A stretch of DNA of 64,000 nt from CAVVGZ01 sp963747965 (GTDB lineage Bacteria > Chloroflexota > Anaerolineae > Anaerolineales > Anaerolineaceae): NCBI GenBank assembly GCA_963747965.1, contig CAVVGZ010000007.1:62001-126000 (forward strand), in the 5' to 3' direction. Below the pieces are notes generated by a model, which searched no databases, was not told where the DNA came from, and saw only the letters and a list, made by a program, of their open reading frames with translations. The first letter of the stretch is position 1, and each line of letters begins with the position of its first letter. A program made the position numbers and the translations under genes. This document shows positions 25,857-35,024 of the stretch, in pieces.

Positions 25857-25930
25857 AAATTGGATGGTACTTGAAATAATTTGTTCGTTATATCCTCAAT
25901 AATTATCCTGAATCAAGGAGATAGATCAAG

Positions 25931-27046
25931 ATGGTTCGAAAAACAACTCCAACCTCAAAAGTACTTATGGATGACTCAAAACCTGACCAGGATGATGCCC
26001 GCCGGGCAGTTTTGGAAAAGGCATTAGGTGACATTATTAAACGATATGGGGAAGGATCCATCATACGGATGGGGGAATCCGCTCATCTGACCGTGGATGT
26101 TATTCCAACCGGTTCGCTTTCCCTGGACATTGCATTGGGTGTAGGGGGTATTCCGAAAGCAAGGGTGACAGAAATATTTGGGCCTGAATCCTCAGGAAAA
26201 ACGACCATCTGTCTGCATGTGACTGCCGAAGCACAGAAAAAAGGCGGGACTGTTGCCTTTATAGATATGGAGCACGCCCTTGATCCGGCTTATGCAACAC
26301 GATTGGGTGTAGATATTAATAATCTCCTTGTTTCACAACCAGATACAGGTGAGCAAGCCCTGGAAATTTGCGAAACCCTGGTGCGCTCGGGGGCTGTAGA
26401 CCTGGTAATTATTGATTCAGTGGCTGCCCTCGTTCCACGTTCTGAAATTGAAGGCGATATGGGGGATTCTCCCATGGGAATGCAGGCGCGCTTGATGTCC
26501 CAGGCTCTGCGGAAACTTTCAGGTGCAATCAACCAGACTCGTACAGCAGTGATATTTACGAACCAACTGCGCCAAAAAATCGGGATTATGTTTGGCAATC
26601 CTGAAACCACAACAGGCGGTCTAGCCTTGAAGTTTTACTCATCTGTACGTCTTGATGTTCGCAGGATCCAATCCATAAAAAGTGGTGCTGAAATAATTGG
26701 TAACCGGGTGAGAGTCAGGGTAGTGAAGAATAAAGTTGCCGCACCTTTCCGGGTTGCTGAATTTGACATCATGTACAATGAAGGTATCTCAAAGGTGGGC
26801 GATATTATTGATTTGGGAACGGAACTGGAATTAATTGCAAAACGCGGAGCATTTTATTCTTATGGCGATATCCGCCTTGGACAGGGACGGGAAAATGCCA
26901 AGGAATTTCTACGGCAAAATAAAGACCTTCGTGATGAGATTGAATTTGCAATTCGTGAAAGAAGTATGCTGGGAGACATCCCCATCCATTATGGCGGGGG
27001 AGAGGATTCTTCTGAGGAAGAATCTCCAGCGGGATTGGACGAATAA
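25931..27046 (+). CDS. recA: Recombinase RecA
   Basis: RecA drives homologous strand exchange and LexA self-cleavage. Walker A is GPESSGKTT (residues 84-92), Walker B is LVIIDSVAALVP, and the L2 region starts with TNQLRQKIGIMFGNPETTTG. The 371-residue product has an N-terminal extension of about 20 residues before the usual RAVLEKALGDIIKRYGEGSI and an acidic tail (GGGEDSSEEESPAGLDE). AAGGAG is the ribosome site. It is preceded by a promoter with an SOS-box-like site. A lipoprotein gene follows after 71 bases. Confidence 0.98.
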   Translation: MVRKTTPTSKVLMDDSKPDQDDARRAVLEKALGDIIKRYGEGSIIRMGESAHLTVDVIPTGSLSLDIALGVGGIPKARVTEIFGPESSGKTTICLHVTAEAQKKGGTVAFIDMEHALDPAYATRLGVDINNLLVSQPDTGEQALEICETLVRSGAVDLVIIDSVAALVPRSEIEGDMGDSPMGMQARLMSQALRKLSGAINQTRTAVIFTNQLRQKIGIMFGNPETTTGGLALKFYSSVRLDVRRIQSIKSGAEIIGNRVRVRVVKNKVAAPFRVAEFDIMYNEGISKVGDIIDLGTELELIAKRGAFYSYGDIRLGQGRENAKEFLRQNKDLRDEIEFAIRERSMLGDIPIHYGGGEDSSEEESPAGLDE

Positions 27047-27117
27047 TCCAGGACCTTTGTTGAGAGGAGGTTGAACTTCCAAATCATTATGGGGATAAAC
27101 CATCTTCTTTCAGGGTC

Positions 27118-27633
27118 ATGCTTCTATTTATTCTATGCTTGGGATATACCGGCTTAACTGGATGTGCGTTTTCTTATCAGAAACAAGCACCGGATGCAGA
27201 CCAGAATAAAATTTTTACTCCCCCAACTATCGAACCCATCAGGCCAGATATCACAGCAACCGCAGAAGGAGAGGATAAATCAAAGGAAAAAATTGTTTGT
27301 GAGGATAAATTATCTTTTGTAGAGGATCTTAATTATCCGGATGGTATGGTTGTTGCTCCTTCTGCCACAATTGAAAAGCAGTGGAAGGTTAAAAATATCG
27401 GTGTCTGCAACTGGAATGATCGTTATAAATTGAAATTTATCGAAGGTGATGCAATGGGGGCAAATCCAGAACAAAGTCTCTACCCTGCCAGGAGCGATAC
27501 TGAATTTGTGATAAAAATTAAATTCACTGCCCCCGCTCAGCCTGGAAATTATCGCAGCATCTGGCAGGCGCAGAATCCGGATGGAATGCTATTTGGCGAT
27601 CCTATATATATTGACATTATTGTCTCAAGATGA
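27118..27633 (+). CDS. Lipoprotein with an NBR1-type Ig-like domain
   Basis: The N-terminus is a lipoprotein signal: a hydrophobic run ending in the lipobox LTGC. Residues about 65-170 match the NBR1 central Ig-like domain: ATIEKQWKVKNIGVCNWNDR, APAQPGNYRSIWQAQNPDG and a closing beta-strand. In bacteria this domain is found mainly on secreted or anchored proteins and is frequent in Chloroflexota; its ligand is unknown. A second protein with the same domain is at 39633. The gene ends 12 bases before the C39-like gene, so the two may be an operon. Confidence 0.8.
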   Translation: MLLFILCLGYTGLTGCAFSYQKQAPDADQNKIFTPPTIEPIRPDITATAEGEDKSKEKIVCEDKLSFVEDLNYPDGMVVAPSATIEKQWKVKNIGVCNWNDRYKLKFIEGDAMGANPEQSLYPARSDTEFVIKIKFTAPAQPGNYRSIWQAQNPDGMLFGDPIYIDIIVSR

Positions 27634-27645
27634 AATCCTTAGGTG

Positions 27646-28663
27646 ATGATTCATAGGGCTTCTTCAATCAACCATTTAATTATCCCCTGGCAGTTACTTA
27701 TCATCTGTACCTTAACCCTGGTAAGCCCTGGACCGTCCCGATTTCCAAAAACCATTGCACATCATACCCCTGCTAGAATTTCATTTGAATGCAGCAAAAA
27801 TCCTGAATTAAATAACAGCCTGAATGAGTTGCCGGTTATGACCCAACCAACGATTTCCTTACAACCTTCAAGCATTGGGATTCGGGCAAAAAACACCAAC
27901 ACAAACTACCAACACCAACACAAACTCAAACTCACCTACCAAGATTCCCCAGAAACAAAACCCAACCCCTACCAAACCTCCGGCATTAACACCTTCAATA
28001 ACAACCACCGAAACGCTTGAAATGTTGCCGGATGTTGCAGAGTTCCCGGTAAGTGTGAAGATTGATGGCGTTCGTGGGTTTGCCCAATCCTACCCACTTG
28101 ATTGTGAATCACGTTCAGCAGTTGATCTTGCTGCATTTTTTGGAATAAGCATTGATGAATTAGGATTCCAAAAGAATTTACCTGTATCGGATGATCCGGA
28201 TGAAGGATTTGTGGGTGATTATAAGGATCCTTCGGGAAAAACGCCGCCAGAATCCTATGGGGTTCATGCTCCCCCGGTTGCGAAATTGCTCAGGTATTAT
28301 GGTTTGAATGCCGAATCCGCGAAATTCCTTACCTGGGAAGATATACAGCGGGAAATCGTTTCCGGGCATCCGGTCATGGTATGGGTTGTCAACAATCCGC
28401 TTGGAGAACCGATTTCCTATACATCATTAAATGGGAATACTACCGTGGTTGCACGATTTGAGCATACAGTCCTTATCACCGGGTACCATTCCGATTATGT
28501 ATATCTTCAGGATGGAAGTTATTATTATGCCACAACTGTTAACCGGTTTCTCAAATCATGGTCGATCTTACAATTTATGGCGCTGCGTATAGGTTATCCA
28601 CCGGTTATAAGTGATCCTTTTGAAAATAAAAACTCCCGTTATTTGCGCAATAGCGGGAGTTAG
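27646..28663 (+). CDS. Secreted C39-like cysteine peptidase (probably frameshifted)
   Basis: The C-terminal domain matches peptidase C39-like family 2: the cysteine lies in PLDCESRSAVDLAAFFG and the histidine in FEHTVLITGYHSDYVYLQDG. The upstream half is a signal peptide (HLIIPWQLLIICTLTL) plus a Thr/Pro/Gln/Asn-rich linker. The signal peptide and the peptidase lie in different frames. Dropping one A from the A6 tract at 27888-27893 joins them, giving a linker TPTQTTNTNTNSNSPT that looks natural. Total would be about 338 residues. If there is no indel, translation could start at TTG 27875 or ATG 28021 without a signal peptide. Substrate is unknown; it follows an NBR1-domain lipoprotein. Confidence 0.65.
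28631..28661. terminator. Bidirectional terminator between the C39-like gene and ahcY
   Basis: AACTCCCGTTATT pairs with AATAGCGGGAGTT over 13 base pairs (one G-U), loop five bases. On the minus strand it is followed by TTTTTATTTT, a good terminator for ahcY. It overlaps the end of the + strand gene. Confidence 0.82.
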
Positions 28664-28687
28664 TTATTACTCATGGATGGATGATTT

Positions 28688-29947
28688 CTAAGTCCCTTCC
28701 TGCCAGGAGTTTAAATATTGTACCTGTTGAGGGGTGAGGGTATCAATATCTATACCCATTGCTGCTAATTTCAACCGGGCGATATCCCGGTCAATTTCTT
28801 CTGGAACACTGTAGACAATATTTTTCAGTGAGGAACCATTTTTGATCATATACTCAACACTCAATGCCTGGTTTGCAAAAGACATGTCCATTACGCTGGC
28901 GGGGTGACCTTCAGCGGAAGCCAGATTGATTAATCTTCCCTCTCCAAGTATATGGATATTACGTCCGTCCTTGAGTTCGTATTGTTCCACGTAAGGCCGA
29001 ACCAATCGTTTTTCTATTGACATTTTTTCCAGAGCCGGGATATTTATCTCTACATTAAAATGGCCTGAATTGGCAACAATTGCCCCGTCTTTCATGACCT
29101 CAAAATGATGTTTATCAATTACATTAATATCACCAGTCAGGGTGCAGAATATATCACCAATTCTGGCTGCATCCTCCATTGGCATAACACGGTAACCATC
29201 CATCACCGCTTCGAGGGCAGGCAATGGCTCAACCTCGGTTACAACAACGTTAGCTCCGAGTCCGCGTGCCCGCATGGCCAGCCCGCGCCCGCACCAACCG
29301 TATCCGGCTATAACAAAAGTTTTCCCTGCCAGGAGAATATTCGTTGCACGGATAATTCCATCAATAGTGGATTGCCCTGTTCCGTAGCGGTTATCAAATA
29401 AGTGTTTTGTCATGGCATCATTTACTGCAATTACAGGGAATTCAAGGGCATTATCAGCAGCCATGGCACGCAACCGGATTACACCCGTGGTTGTTTCCTC
29501 GGTTCCACCCAACATTCCGGGTAATAATTCCCGGCGTTCCTTATGCAGGGTACTTACAAGATCGGCTCCATCATCCATGGTGATGTTTGGTTTATGGTCC
29601 AGGGCTGCATGAATGTGTTTGTAATATGTAACATTGTCTTCCCCCTTGATAGCATATACAGGGATTTCATCATGTGCAACCAATGATGCAGCGACGTCAT
29701 CTTGAGTAGAGAGCGGGTTTGAAGCGGTTAAGATAATATCCGCCCCGCCAACCTGCAGAGTTTTCACCAGATTTGCTGTTTCACTGGTTACATGCAAACA
29801 GGCAGAAATGCGGACACCTGTGAGAGGACGTTCTTGTTTAAATCTTTCATAAATTAAACGCAAAACGGGCATCTCTCGCTCTGCCCAACTAATTTTTCGC
29901 CGGCCACCCTCTGCCAGATCCACGCTTTTTATTTCATAATGAGTCAT
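28688..29947 (-). CDS. ahcY: Adenosylhomocysteinase
   Basis: SAH hydrolase splits S-adenosylhomocysteine into homocysteine and adenosine, keeping methylation going. NAD-binding GYGWCGRGLAMRARGLGANV is clear. Substrate residues lie in HVTSETANLV and in the TEETTTGVIRL and NDAMTKHLFDN blocks. At 419 residues it lacks the insert of eukaryotic and many proteobacterial enzymes, as expected. I set the start at 29947, because GGAGGAATTTT precedes that ATG. It follows the PfkB-family kinase after 21 bases, so the pair would recycle SAH to AMP and homocysteine. Confidence 0.96.
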   Translation of the reverse strand: MTHYEIKSVDLAEGGRRKISWAEREMPVLRLIYERFKQERPLTGVRISACLHVTSETANLVKTLQVGGADIILTASNPLSTQDDVAASLVAHDEIPVYAIKGEDNVTYYKHIHAALDHKPNITMDDGADLVSTLHKERRELLPGMLGGTEETTTGVIRLRAMAADNALEFPVIAVNDAMTKHLFDNRYGTGQSTIDGIIRATNILLAGKTFVIAGYGWCGRGLAMRARGLGANVVVTEVEPLPALEAVMDGYRVMPMEDAARIGDIFCTLTGDINVIDKHHFEVMKDGAIVANSGHFNVEINIPALEKMSIEKRLVRPYVEQYELKDGRNIHILGEGRLINLASAEGHPASVMDMSFANQALSVEYMIKNGSSLKNIVYSVPEEIDRDIARLKLAAMGIDIDTLTPQQVQYLNSWQEGT

Positions 29948-29968
29948 AAAATTCCTCCGCAATACAAT

Positions 29969-30937
29969 TTATTTTTCTTCCTCTTTTAGGAGATCGATTT
30001 TTCCTTGATCATCAAAATGCTGCCTGTACCGGGATATGAATGAATCTATCGAATAAGTGTGATTTTGAGTTCCTCGTTGTTCCAGGCAGTATGTAGCAGC
30101 CACAGCACCCATTTGTCCACAGGTGATCCAATCCAAACCCTTCAGGTACCCTCGTAAAAAACCCCCGCGGAAGGCATCTCCAACTCCTGTCGGATCAGCA
30201 ATGAAATCTGGTGGAACAGAGCGAATGACGTATTCTTTCCCATCTGCATAAATGACAGCACCTTCCTTGCCTTTAGTTACCACAAAACATTGGACAAGGT
30301 TCAGGATTTGATTATGGGTTAAACCGGTATGCTTGATTAACAGTTGAGATTCATATTCATTCAAAAACAGGCTTTGAGCTCCTTCTACTCCATAACGCAG
30401 ATTGTCATGGTCCAACCTGACAATCTGCTGACTGGGGTCGTATACGTAAGGTATTCCAGCTTCCCTGCATTCGGATACAAACCGATCCATTGCTTTTGGA
30501 TCGTTTGGCGAGATGATAACAAGATCAATTTTTTTACAGGCAAGTTCAAGAATAGATTGTTTTGATGCATGACCCATGGCACCGGGGTAGAAACTTGCAA
30601 TTTGGGAATTTGATAGATCAGTATTAGCAAAAAAGGAAGCAGTGTATTCGCCGGGAATCAATCTGGCATATGTTGTTTCAATCCCTTTGGACTCCAACCA
30701 ATTGCGGTATTCTTCAAAATCTTCCCCTACGGTTCCCATCACAAGGGGTTTTTCGCCCAATAATGCCAGAGTGTAAGCGATGTTAGGAGCATTACCACCC
30801 CTTTGGCGGACCATTGAATCCACCAGAAAAGACAGGCTGAGGTTGTCAATGTGATTTGCAAGGATATGTTCACGAAAATATCCAGGGAAAGTCATCAGGT
30901 AATCATAAGCAATTGATCCGGTACAAATGATCGACAT
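29969..30937 (-). CDS. PfkB-family kinase, probably adenosine kinase
   Basis: This ribokinase-like sugar/nucleoside kinase has 322 residues. The ATP/anion-hole motif with the catalytic base is DPTGVGDAFRGGF; the N-terminal GG motif is RQRGGNAPNIAYTLA. The C-terminal YSIDSFISRYRQHF is like that of bacterial adenosine kinases. Its operon partner ahcY releases adenosine, which supports adenosine as substrate, though other PfkB sugars are possible. The start at ATG 30937 follows GGGAAGAAC. A promoter and an early terminator-like hairpin lie upstream. Confidence 0.85.
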   Translation of the reverse strand: MSIICTGSIAYDYLMTFPGYFREHILANHIDNLSLSFLVDSMVRQRGGNAPNIAYTLALLGEKPLVMGTVGEDFEEYRNWLESKGIETTYARLIPGEYTASFFANTDLSNSQIASFYPGAMGHASKQSILELACKKIDLVIISPNDPKAMDRFVSECREAGIPYVYDPSQQIVRLDHDNLRYGVEGAQSLFLNEYESQLLIKHTGLTHNQILNLVQCFVVTKGKEGAVIYADGKEYVIRSVPPDFIADPTGVGDAFRGGFLRGYLKGLDWITCGQMGAVAATYCLEQRGTQNHTYSIDSFISRYRQHFDDQGKIDLLKEEEK

Positions 30938-31054
30938 AATCTGTTCTTCCCGCAATTCTATGATTTAATATTTTATCCCTTTTTTGGATTGTAAAATACG
31001 TCCATCAATTTTTATCCCAAAAAGAAGGGGTGATATGGTTATGGTTTTACATTA

Positions 31055-31078
31055 AAAACGCCCTCTTAAGAGAGCGTT
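31055..31078 (-). terminator. Promoter-proximal terminator-like hairpin before the PfkB kinase gene
   Basis: On the minus strand AACGC-CTC-TTAA-GAG-GCGTT form a stem of nine pairs with one mismatch, followed at once by TTTTT. It lies only about 20-40 bases after the predicted start of transcription and about 120 bases before the gene. It looks like an attenuator. Confidence 0.6.
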
Positions 31079-31096
31079 ATCCTCAATGAGATTTTT

Positions 31097-31125
31097 AGTT
31101 TAACAGACAATGCCCGGATTGTCAA
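31097..31125 (-). promoter_or_regulatory. Promoter of the PfkB kinase-ahcY operon
   Basis: TTGACA (31120-31125) and TAAACT (31097-31102), read on the minus strand, are 17 bases apart. Transcription should begin near 31090, so the leader is about 150 bases and contains the hairpin at 31055-31078. Confidence 0.7.
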
Positions 31126-31152
31126 AGATTTAACATAAAATGAAGTTTACCA

Positions 31153-31181
31153 TTGACACAATTTTCAACCTCCAGTATAAG
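31153..31181 (+). promoter_or_regulatory. Promoter placed for a leaderless lytic-transglycosylase mRNA
   Basis: TTGACA (31153-31158) and TATAAG (31176-31181) are 17 bases apart. Only six bases separate the -10 box from the ATG at 31188, so the mRNA should begin at or next to that ATG. Confidence 0.75.
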
Positions 31182-31187
31182 GCATCT

Positions 31188-33593
31188 ATGGTCAGAAAAA
31201 TTCTATACTTTTGTCTAATCGTGCCTGTCATCATTTCTTCGTGTAACCTATCGCCGGGAAAGGTTCTTGGGGAATTTATTAATGCAACAGCAACACCAAC
31301 CCTGCTCCCGACTGCAACACCTTTACCCACAAAAACACCCAGTCCAACTTCCGTCCCTGTGGTAAGAGTCACCCAAGGAGACCGGGTTCTGGCTGAAGGA
31401 GATTATGAAAAGGCACTGGCAGAATTTCAGTTGGAATTGACTGCGGCAGAGGATACCGATGCACAGGCTGCTGCTCTTGCTGGAATGGGCAGGTCACAAT
31501 TCCTGAACGGTGATTATCTGGCAGCAATCCAATCCTTATTAACCGTAATTGAGAACTATCCGGAAAGTGACCAAATTGCTCTATCTTATTATTATCTTGG
31601 CAGGGCTTATGATATTTTAGAGCAATATGAGGATGCTTCCGAAGCATATGAACAATATATCCGGGTAAATCCGGGAATATTAGATGGTTATTTCCATGAG
31701 TACATTGCCAATTCATATTTGAATGCTGGCAATATCGATTTTGCACTATCGGAATATGAAAAAGCAATTAATTCCAATTCTCATCCAGATCCATTATCCA
31801 TTCAGGTAAAAATTGCTGATATTTATAATCAACAAGGACAATATGACCTTGCGTTAGAAAAATATTGGTTAGTTTATGAAAACTCAAGTAATGATTATTT
31901 AAAAGCTCAGATGGATTATTTGATAGGGGAGCTTTACATGATTTTGGAGGATCCCGGCCAGGCTTATGCACGTTTTCAAGATGCCGTTATACAATTTCCA
32001 AAATCCTACCACGCCTACCTCTCCTTATTAATCCTCCTGGAAAACAACCAACCAGTTGACGATTTTTTCCGGGGATTGGTTGACTTTTACGCCGGTCAAT
32101 ATGGAATGGCAATAAATTCTTTTGACAGATATATGGATATCAACCCTTCCCATGATGGAACCGGGCATTATTATAAAGGACTAGCTTACCGTGCCCTGGA
32201 ACAAGCCGAGGATGCTATATCAGAATGGGATTTCTTCATTAAAAATTATCCGGAAAATTCTCTTTGGGAAAACGCCTGGGATGAAAAGGCATACACCCAA
32301 TGGGCTTATTTACAGAAACACCAACAGGCTGCCCAAACTCTTTTGGACCTGGTATCCCAAAGACCAGAATCGATGGAAGCACCTGAATACGTGTTTGAGG
32401 CGGGGAGAATCTACGAGAGAAATGGTGATTTATTAGAAGCAGCTGCAATTTGGGAAAGGATGATGGTCAATTATCCCGAAAATGAAATTAGTTTTCGGGG
32501 ATTATTTTTATCAGGAATTATTTATTATCGCCTGGATGATAATGAAAAAGCCTTAAATGCATTTCAAAGAGCGCTTGTTCTTGCTACAAACCCTAAAGAT
32601 CAATCAGCTGCCTACTTATGGATTGGTAAAACTCAAAGGAAACAAAACGATTTTGAGGGCGCATATGCATCCTGGGAACAAGCAGCATTACGGGATCCTA
32701 CCGGGTATTACAGTGAAAGAGCACGGGATATACTACTGGACCGGCCGGCTTTCACACAAGTGACGAACTATGATCTTGGATATGATTTGGAAACTGAAAG
32801 GGAGGAAGCGGAAAATTGGATGCGCCTAACTTTTTTCCTGGACGAAAATGAGGATATATCCTCTCCGGGTGAATTATTAGATGATCCACGCATAAAACGC
32901 GGCATTAATTTATGGGAATTGGGTCTTTACCAGCAATCCCTGGATCAATTTGACCTGGTAATTGAAGAATCCTGGCTTGATCCAGTCCAATGTTTCCGTT
33001 TATTGGACATATTATACGATCTCGGGTATTACAGGAAAGCCATCCTTATTAGCCGCCAGATTCTTGATCTGGCCAACCTGGATGATGTATCAACTTTAAA
33101 TGCTCCAATGTATTTCAACCACATTCGGTTTGGAGCTTATTATAAAGAACTGGTATTGCCAGCCGCTCAGAATTATGGAATAAATCCTCTCTTATTATTC
33201 AGTGTAATCCGGCAAGAAAGTCTCTTCGAGGGTTTTATATCCTCTTCTGCGGGAGCACAAGGGTTAATGCAATTAATGCCTGCAACAGCTGAGGAAATTG
33301 TTAACAGACTTGACTGGCCTCCGGATTATTCCGAAGCAGACCTCAACCGTCCAGTTGTCAATATTCCTCTTGGGGCTGAATACCTGGCTACCCAAAGGGA
33401 TTTATTTGATGGAAATCTGGTATATGCCCTGGCAGCCTATAATGCTGGCCCCGGAAATGCACAAACATGGGCTGAGATGTCCGAGGGGGACAGCGACCTG
33501 TTCCTGGAAATCATCCGTTTTAATGAAACTCGTGCTTACATCATGCAGATTGCTGAATTTCTTAATATTTACCGGACTATTTATTTCCGATAA
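31188..33593 (+). CDS. Soluble-type lytic murein transglycosylase lipoprotein with TPR repeats
   Basis: The enzyme cleaves peptidoglycan glycan strands with formation of 1,6-anhydro-muramic ends. The N-terminus is a lipoprotein signal (VRKILYFCLIVPVIISSC, C19). A Thr/Pro-rich spacer follows. Most of the 801 residues are tetratricopeptide-like repeats (for example EQYEDASEAYEQYIRVNPG). The C-terminal SLT domain has the catalytic glutamate E677 in VIRQESLFEG, then GAQGLMQLMPATAEE and LAAYNAGPGNAQ. I choose ATG 31188 over the in-frame ATG at 31140, because the signal peptide and the promoter both fit it. This resembles Slt70 in layout but is anchored. Confidence 0.92.
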   Translation: MVRKILYFCLIVPVIISSCNLSPGKVLGEFINATATPTLLPTATPLPTKTPSPTSVPVVRVTQGDRVLAEGDYEKALAEFQLELTAAEDTDAQAAALAGMGRSQFLNGDYLAAIQSLLTVIENYPESDQIALSYYYLGRAYDILEQYEDASEAYEQYIRVNPGILDGYFHEYIANSYLNAGNIDFALSEYEKAINSNSHPDPLSIQVKIADIYNQQGQYDLALEKYWLVYENSSNDYLKAQMDYLIGELYMILEDPGQAYARFQDAVIQFPKSYHAYLSLLILLENNQPVDDFFRGLVDFYAGQYGMAINSFDRYMDINPSHDGTGHYYKGLAYRALEQAEDAISEWDFFIKNYPENSLWENAWDEKAYTQWAYLQKHQQAAQTLLDLVSQRPESMEAPEYVFEAGRIYERNGDLLEAAAIWERMMVNYPENEISFRGLFLSGIIYYRLDDNEKALNAFQRALVLATNPKDQSAAYLWIGKTQRKQNDFEGAYASWEQAALRDPTGYYSERARDILLDRPAFTQVTNYDLGYDLETEREEAENWMRLTFFLDENEDISSPGELLDDPRIKRGINLWELGLYQQSLDQFDLVIEESWLDPVQCFRLLDILYDLGYYRKAILISRQILDLANLDDVSTLNAPMYFNHIRFGAYYKELVLPAAQNYGINPLLLFSVIRQESLFEGFISSSAGAQGLMQLMPATAEEIVNRLDWPPDYSEADLNRPVVNIPLGAEYLATQRDLFDGNLVYALAAYNAGPGNAQTWAEMSEGDSDLFLEIIRFNETRAYIMQIAEFLNIYRTIYFR

Positions 33594-33731
33594 ATCCCTT
33601 TCGGAATTATTTAATCTGAAACGTGGAACCACTTGTGAATTAATAATGTTCAAACAGTTACTTATTTGATACTGGCAATCGGTTCGGTGAACCATTAAAT
33701 CCGGCGGCTAAATTTTTTTAATTATTCAATG

Positions 33732-35024
33732 TTACAACAAAAGCAGCTTTGGGTTTTCCAAATATTTAGCCAGGGTCTGCATAAATCGGGCAGACTCGGC
33801 TCCATCCGTCACGCGATGATCAGCTGAAATTGTGGCCTTTAACCGGAATCCAATTTTAATTTCATCCCCAACAATAACCGGCATTTTTTGAGCTGATCCT
33901 ACCGCCAGGATAGCTGTTTCCGGCGGATTAATAATTGCGATAAAATGGTCAACATCATACATACCCAAATTGCTGATGGAGAATGTAGATCCCTCTATAT
34001 CTTCGGGACGTACTTTACCTGAGCGTGCCCGGGCAACAATTTCACTGATTTCTTTTGAGATAAACCGTAGTGGTTTTAAATCGGCATCTTTGCAAACGAT
34101 AGTTAAGAGACCATTTTCGATCGCCACAGCTATGCCAATGTTGATATGACCATGCTGAATTATTTTTCCCCCTTGAATGGATGCGTTTATATTTGGATAT
34201 TCTCTCAAGGTCAATGCTACTGCTTTCACCATGTAATCATTTACAGAGATTTTTCCATCTTCAGGCAGCAAATCGTTGATTTCTTTTCGCAACCCTAACA
34301 AATCGTCCACGTTGTATATATGGGTTACATAAAAATGGGGTATCTCCTGTTTTGATTCAGTCATACGTTTCGCAATGATGGATCTCAGCCGGGAGATCTC
34401 AAGGATAATGTCCCCTGGTACCTTGCCTTCTAAAAATACCGGTTGAGGAATTGTTCTACTATCCATTGATCTTTTTTGATCTATGGAAGGCTCTGAAATT
34501 TTCTCCATGGGTGGCGCTGTTGAGGTAATTGTTCCAGAAACAGCCTGCTCAATATCTGTTTTTATAATTCTTCCCTGCGGTCCTGTCCCCTCAATTTGAT
34601 TCAAATCAAGACCATGTTTTTTGGCCATTCGTTTTGCAAGTGGCGATGCCCGAAGAATTTCATTCCCTGTTTCCTCTGCTATGGAATTCTTATTTTCTTG
34701 ATCCTGAGGGACTTTTGAAATAGTTTCCCCGGTGTTAGTTTTGGTTTTTCTGGCATCTACCTGGATGGGCAGGTCAATTTCTTCCCCAAGCTCCCCCAGG
34801 ATAGCAATTGGCTCACCTACCGGGACGGATGTTCCTTCATCAACCAGGTGTTTTAATAGAACTCCAGATGAGAAAGATTGGACTTCAACGGTTGCTTTAT
34901 CTGTCTCAATCTCTGCCAGAATATCACCTTTTATGATTGTATCCCCTTCTGCCTTAACCCAGCGGACCAGGGTTCCTTCAGCCATATCAAATCCCAATTT
35001 GGGCATGTCGATTTTCTCAGCCAT
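33732..35024 (-). CDS. pdhC: Pyruvate (2-oxoacid) dehydrogenase E2, dihydrolipoamide acetyltransferase
   Basis: E2 transfers the acetyl group to CoA and forms the core of the complex. Domains in order: a single lipoyl domain (lipoyl lysine K43 in EIETDKATVEV), a subunit-binding domain near residues 125-165 (ASPLAKRMAKKHGLDLNQI, GPQGRI), and a CAT domain ending DHRVTDGA, with H403 catalytic. Length is 430 residues. The start overlaps the E1-beta end by 8 bases. The order alpha, beta, E2 shows one operon. No E3 (lpd) gene follows within the window. Acetoin or branched-chain dehydrogenase cannot be excluded, because these families overlap. Confidence 0.92.
   Translation of the reverse strand: MAEKIDMPKLGFDMAEGTLVRWVKAEGDTIIKGDILAEIETDKATVEVQSFSSGVLLKHLVDEGTSVPVGEPIAILGELGEEIDLPIQVDARKTKTNTGETISKVPQDQENKNSIAEETGNEILRASPLAKRMAKKHGLDLNQIEGTGPQGRIIKTDIEQAVSGTITSTAPPMEKISEPSIDQKRSMDSRTIPQPVFLEGKVPGDIILEISRLRSIIAKRMTESKQEIPHFYVTHIYNVDDLLGLRKEINDLLPEDGKISVNDYMVKAVALTLREYPNINASIQGGKIIQHGHINIGIAVAIENGLLTIVCKDADLKPLRFISKEISEIVARARSGKVRPEDIEGSTFSISNLGMYDVDHFIAIINPPETAILAVGSAQKMPVIVGDEIKIGFRLKATISADHRVTDGAESARFMQTLAKYLENPKLLLL

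Noticed and set aside
25362..25930. The glnA-recA intergenic region as a tRNA, 6S RNA or T-box
   Set aside because: No cloverleaf, no 6S central-bubble layout and no T-box sequence is visible; the ribozyme-like core explains the minus-strand pattern better.
31140..31187. An ATG at 31140 as start of the lytic transglycosylase
   Set aside because: It would place a hydrophilic stretch before the lipoprotein signal and lies upstream of the best promoter; the ATG at 31188 fits both signal and promoter.
33594..33731. A terminator between the lytic transglycosylase and E2 genes
   Set aside because: There is a T8 run and a short GGTTC/GAACC pair, but no solid stem directly before the T run.
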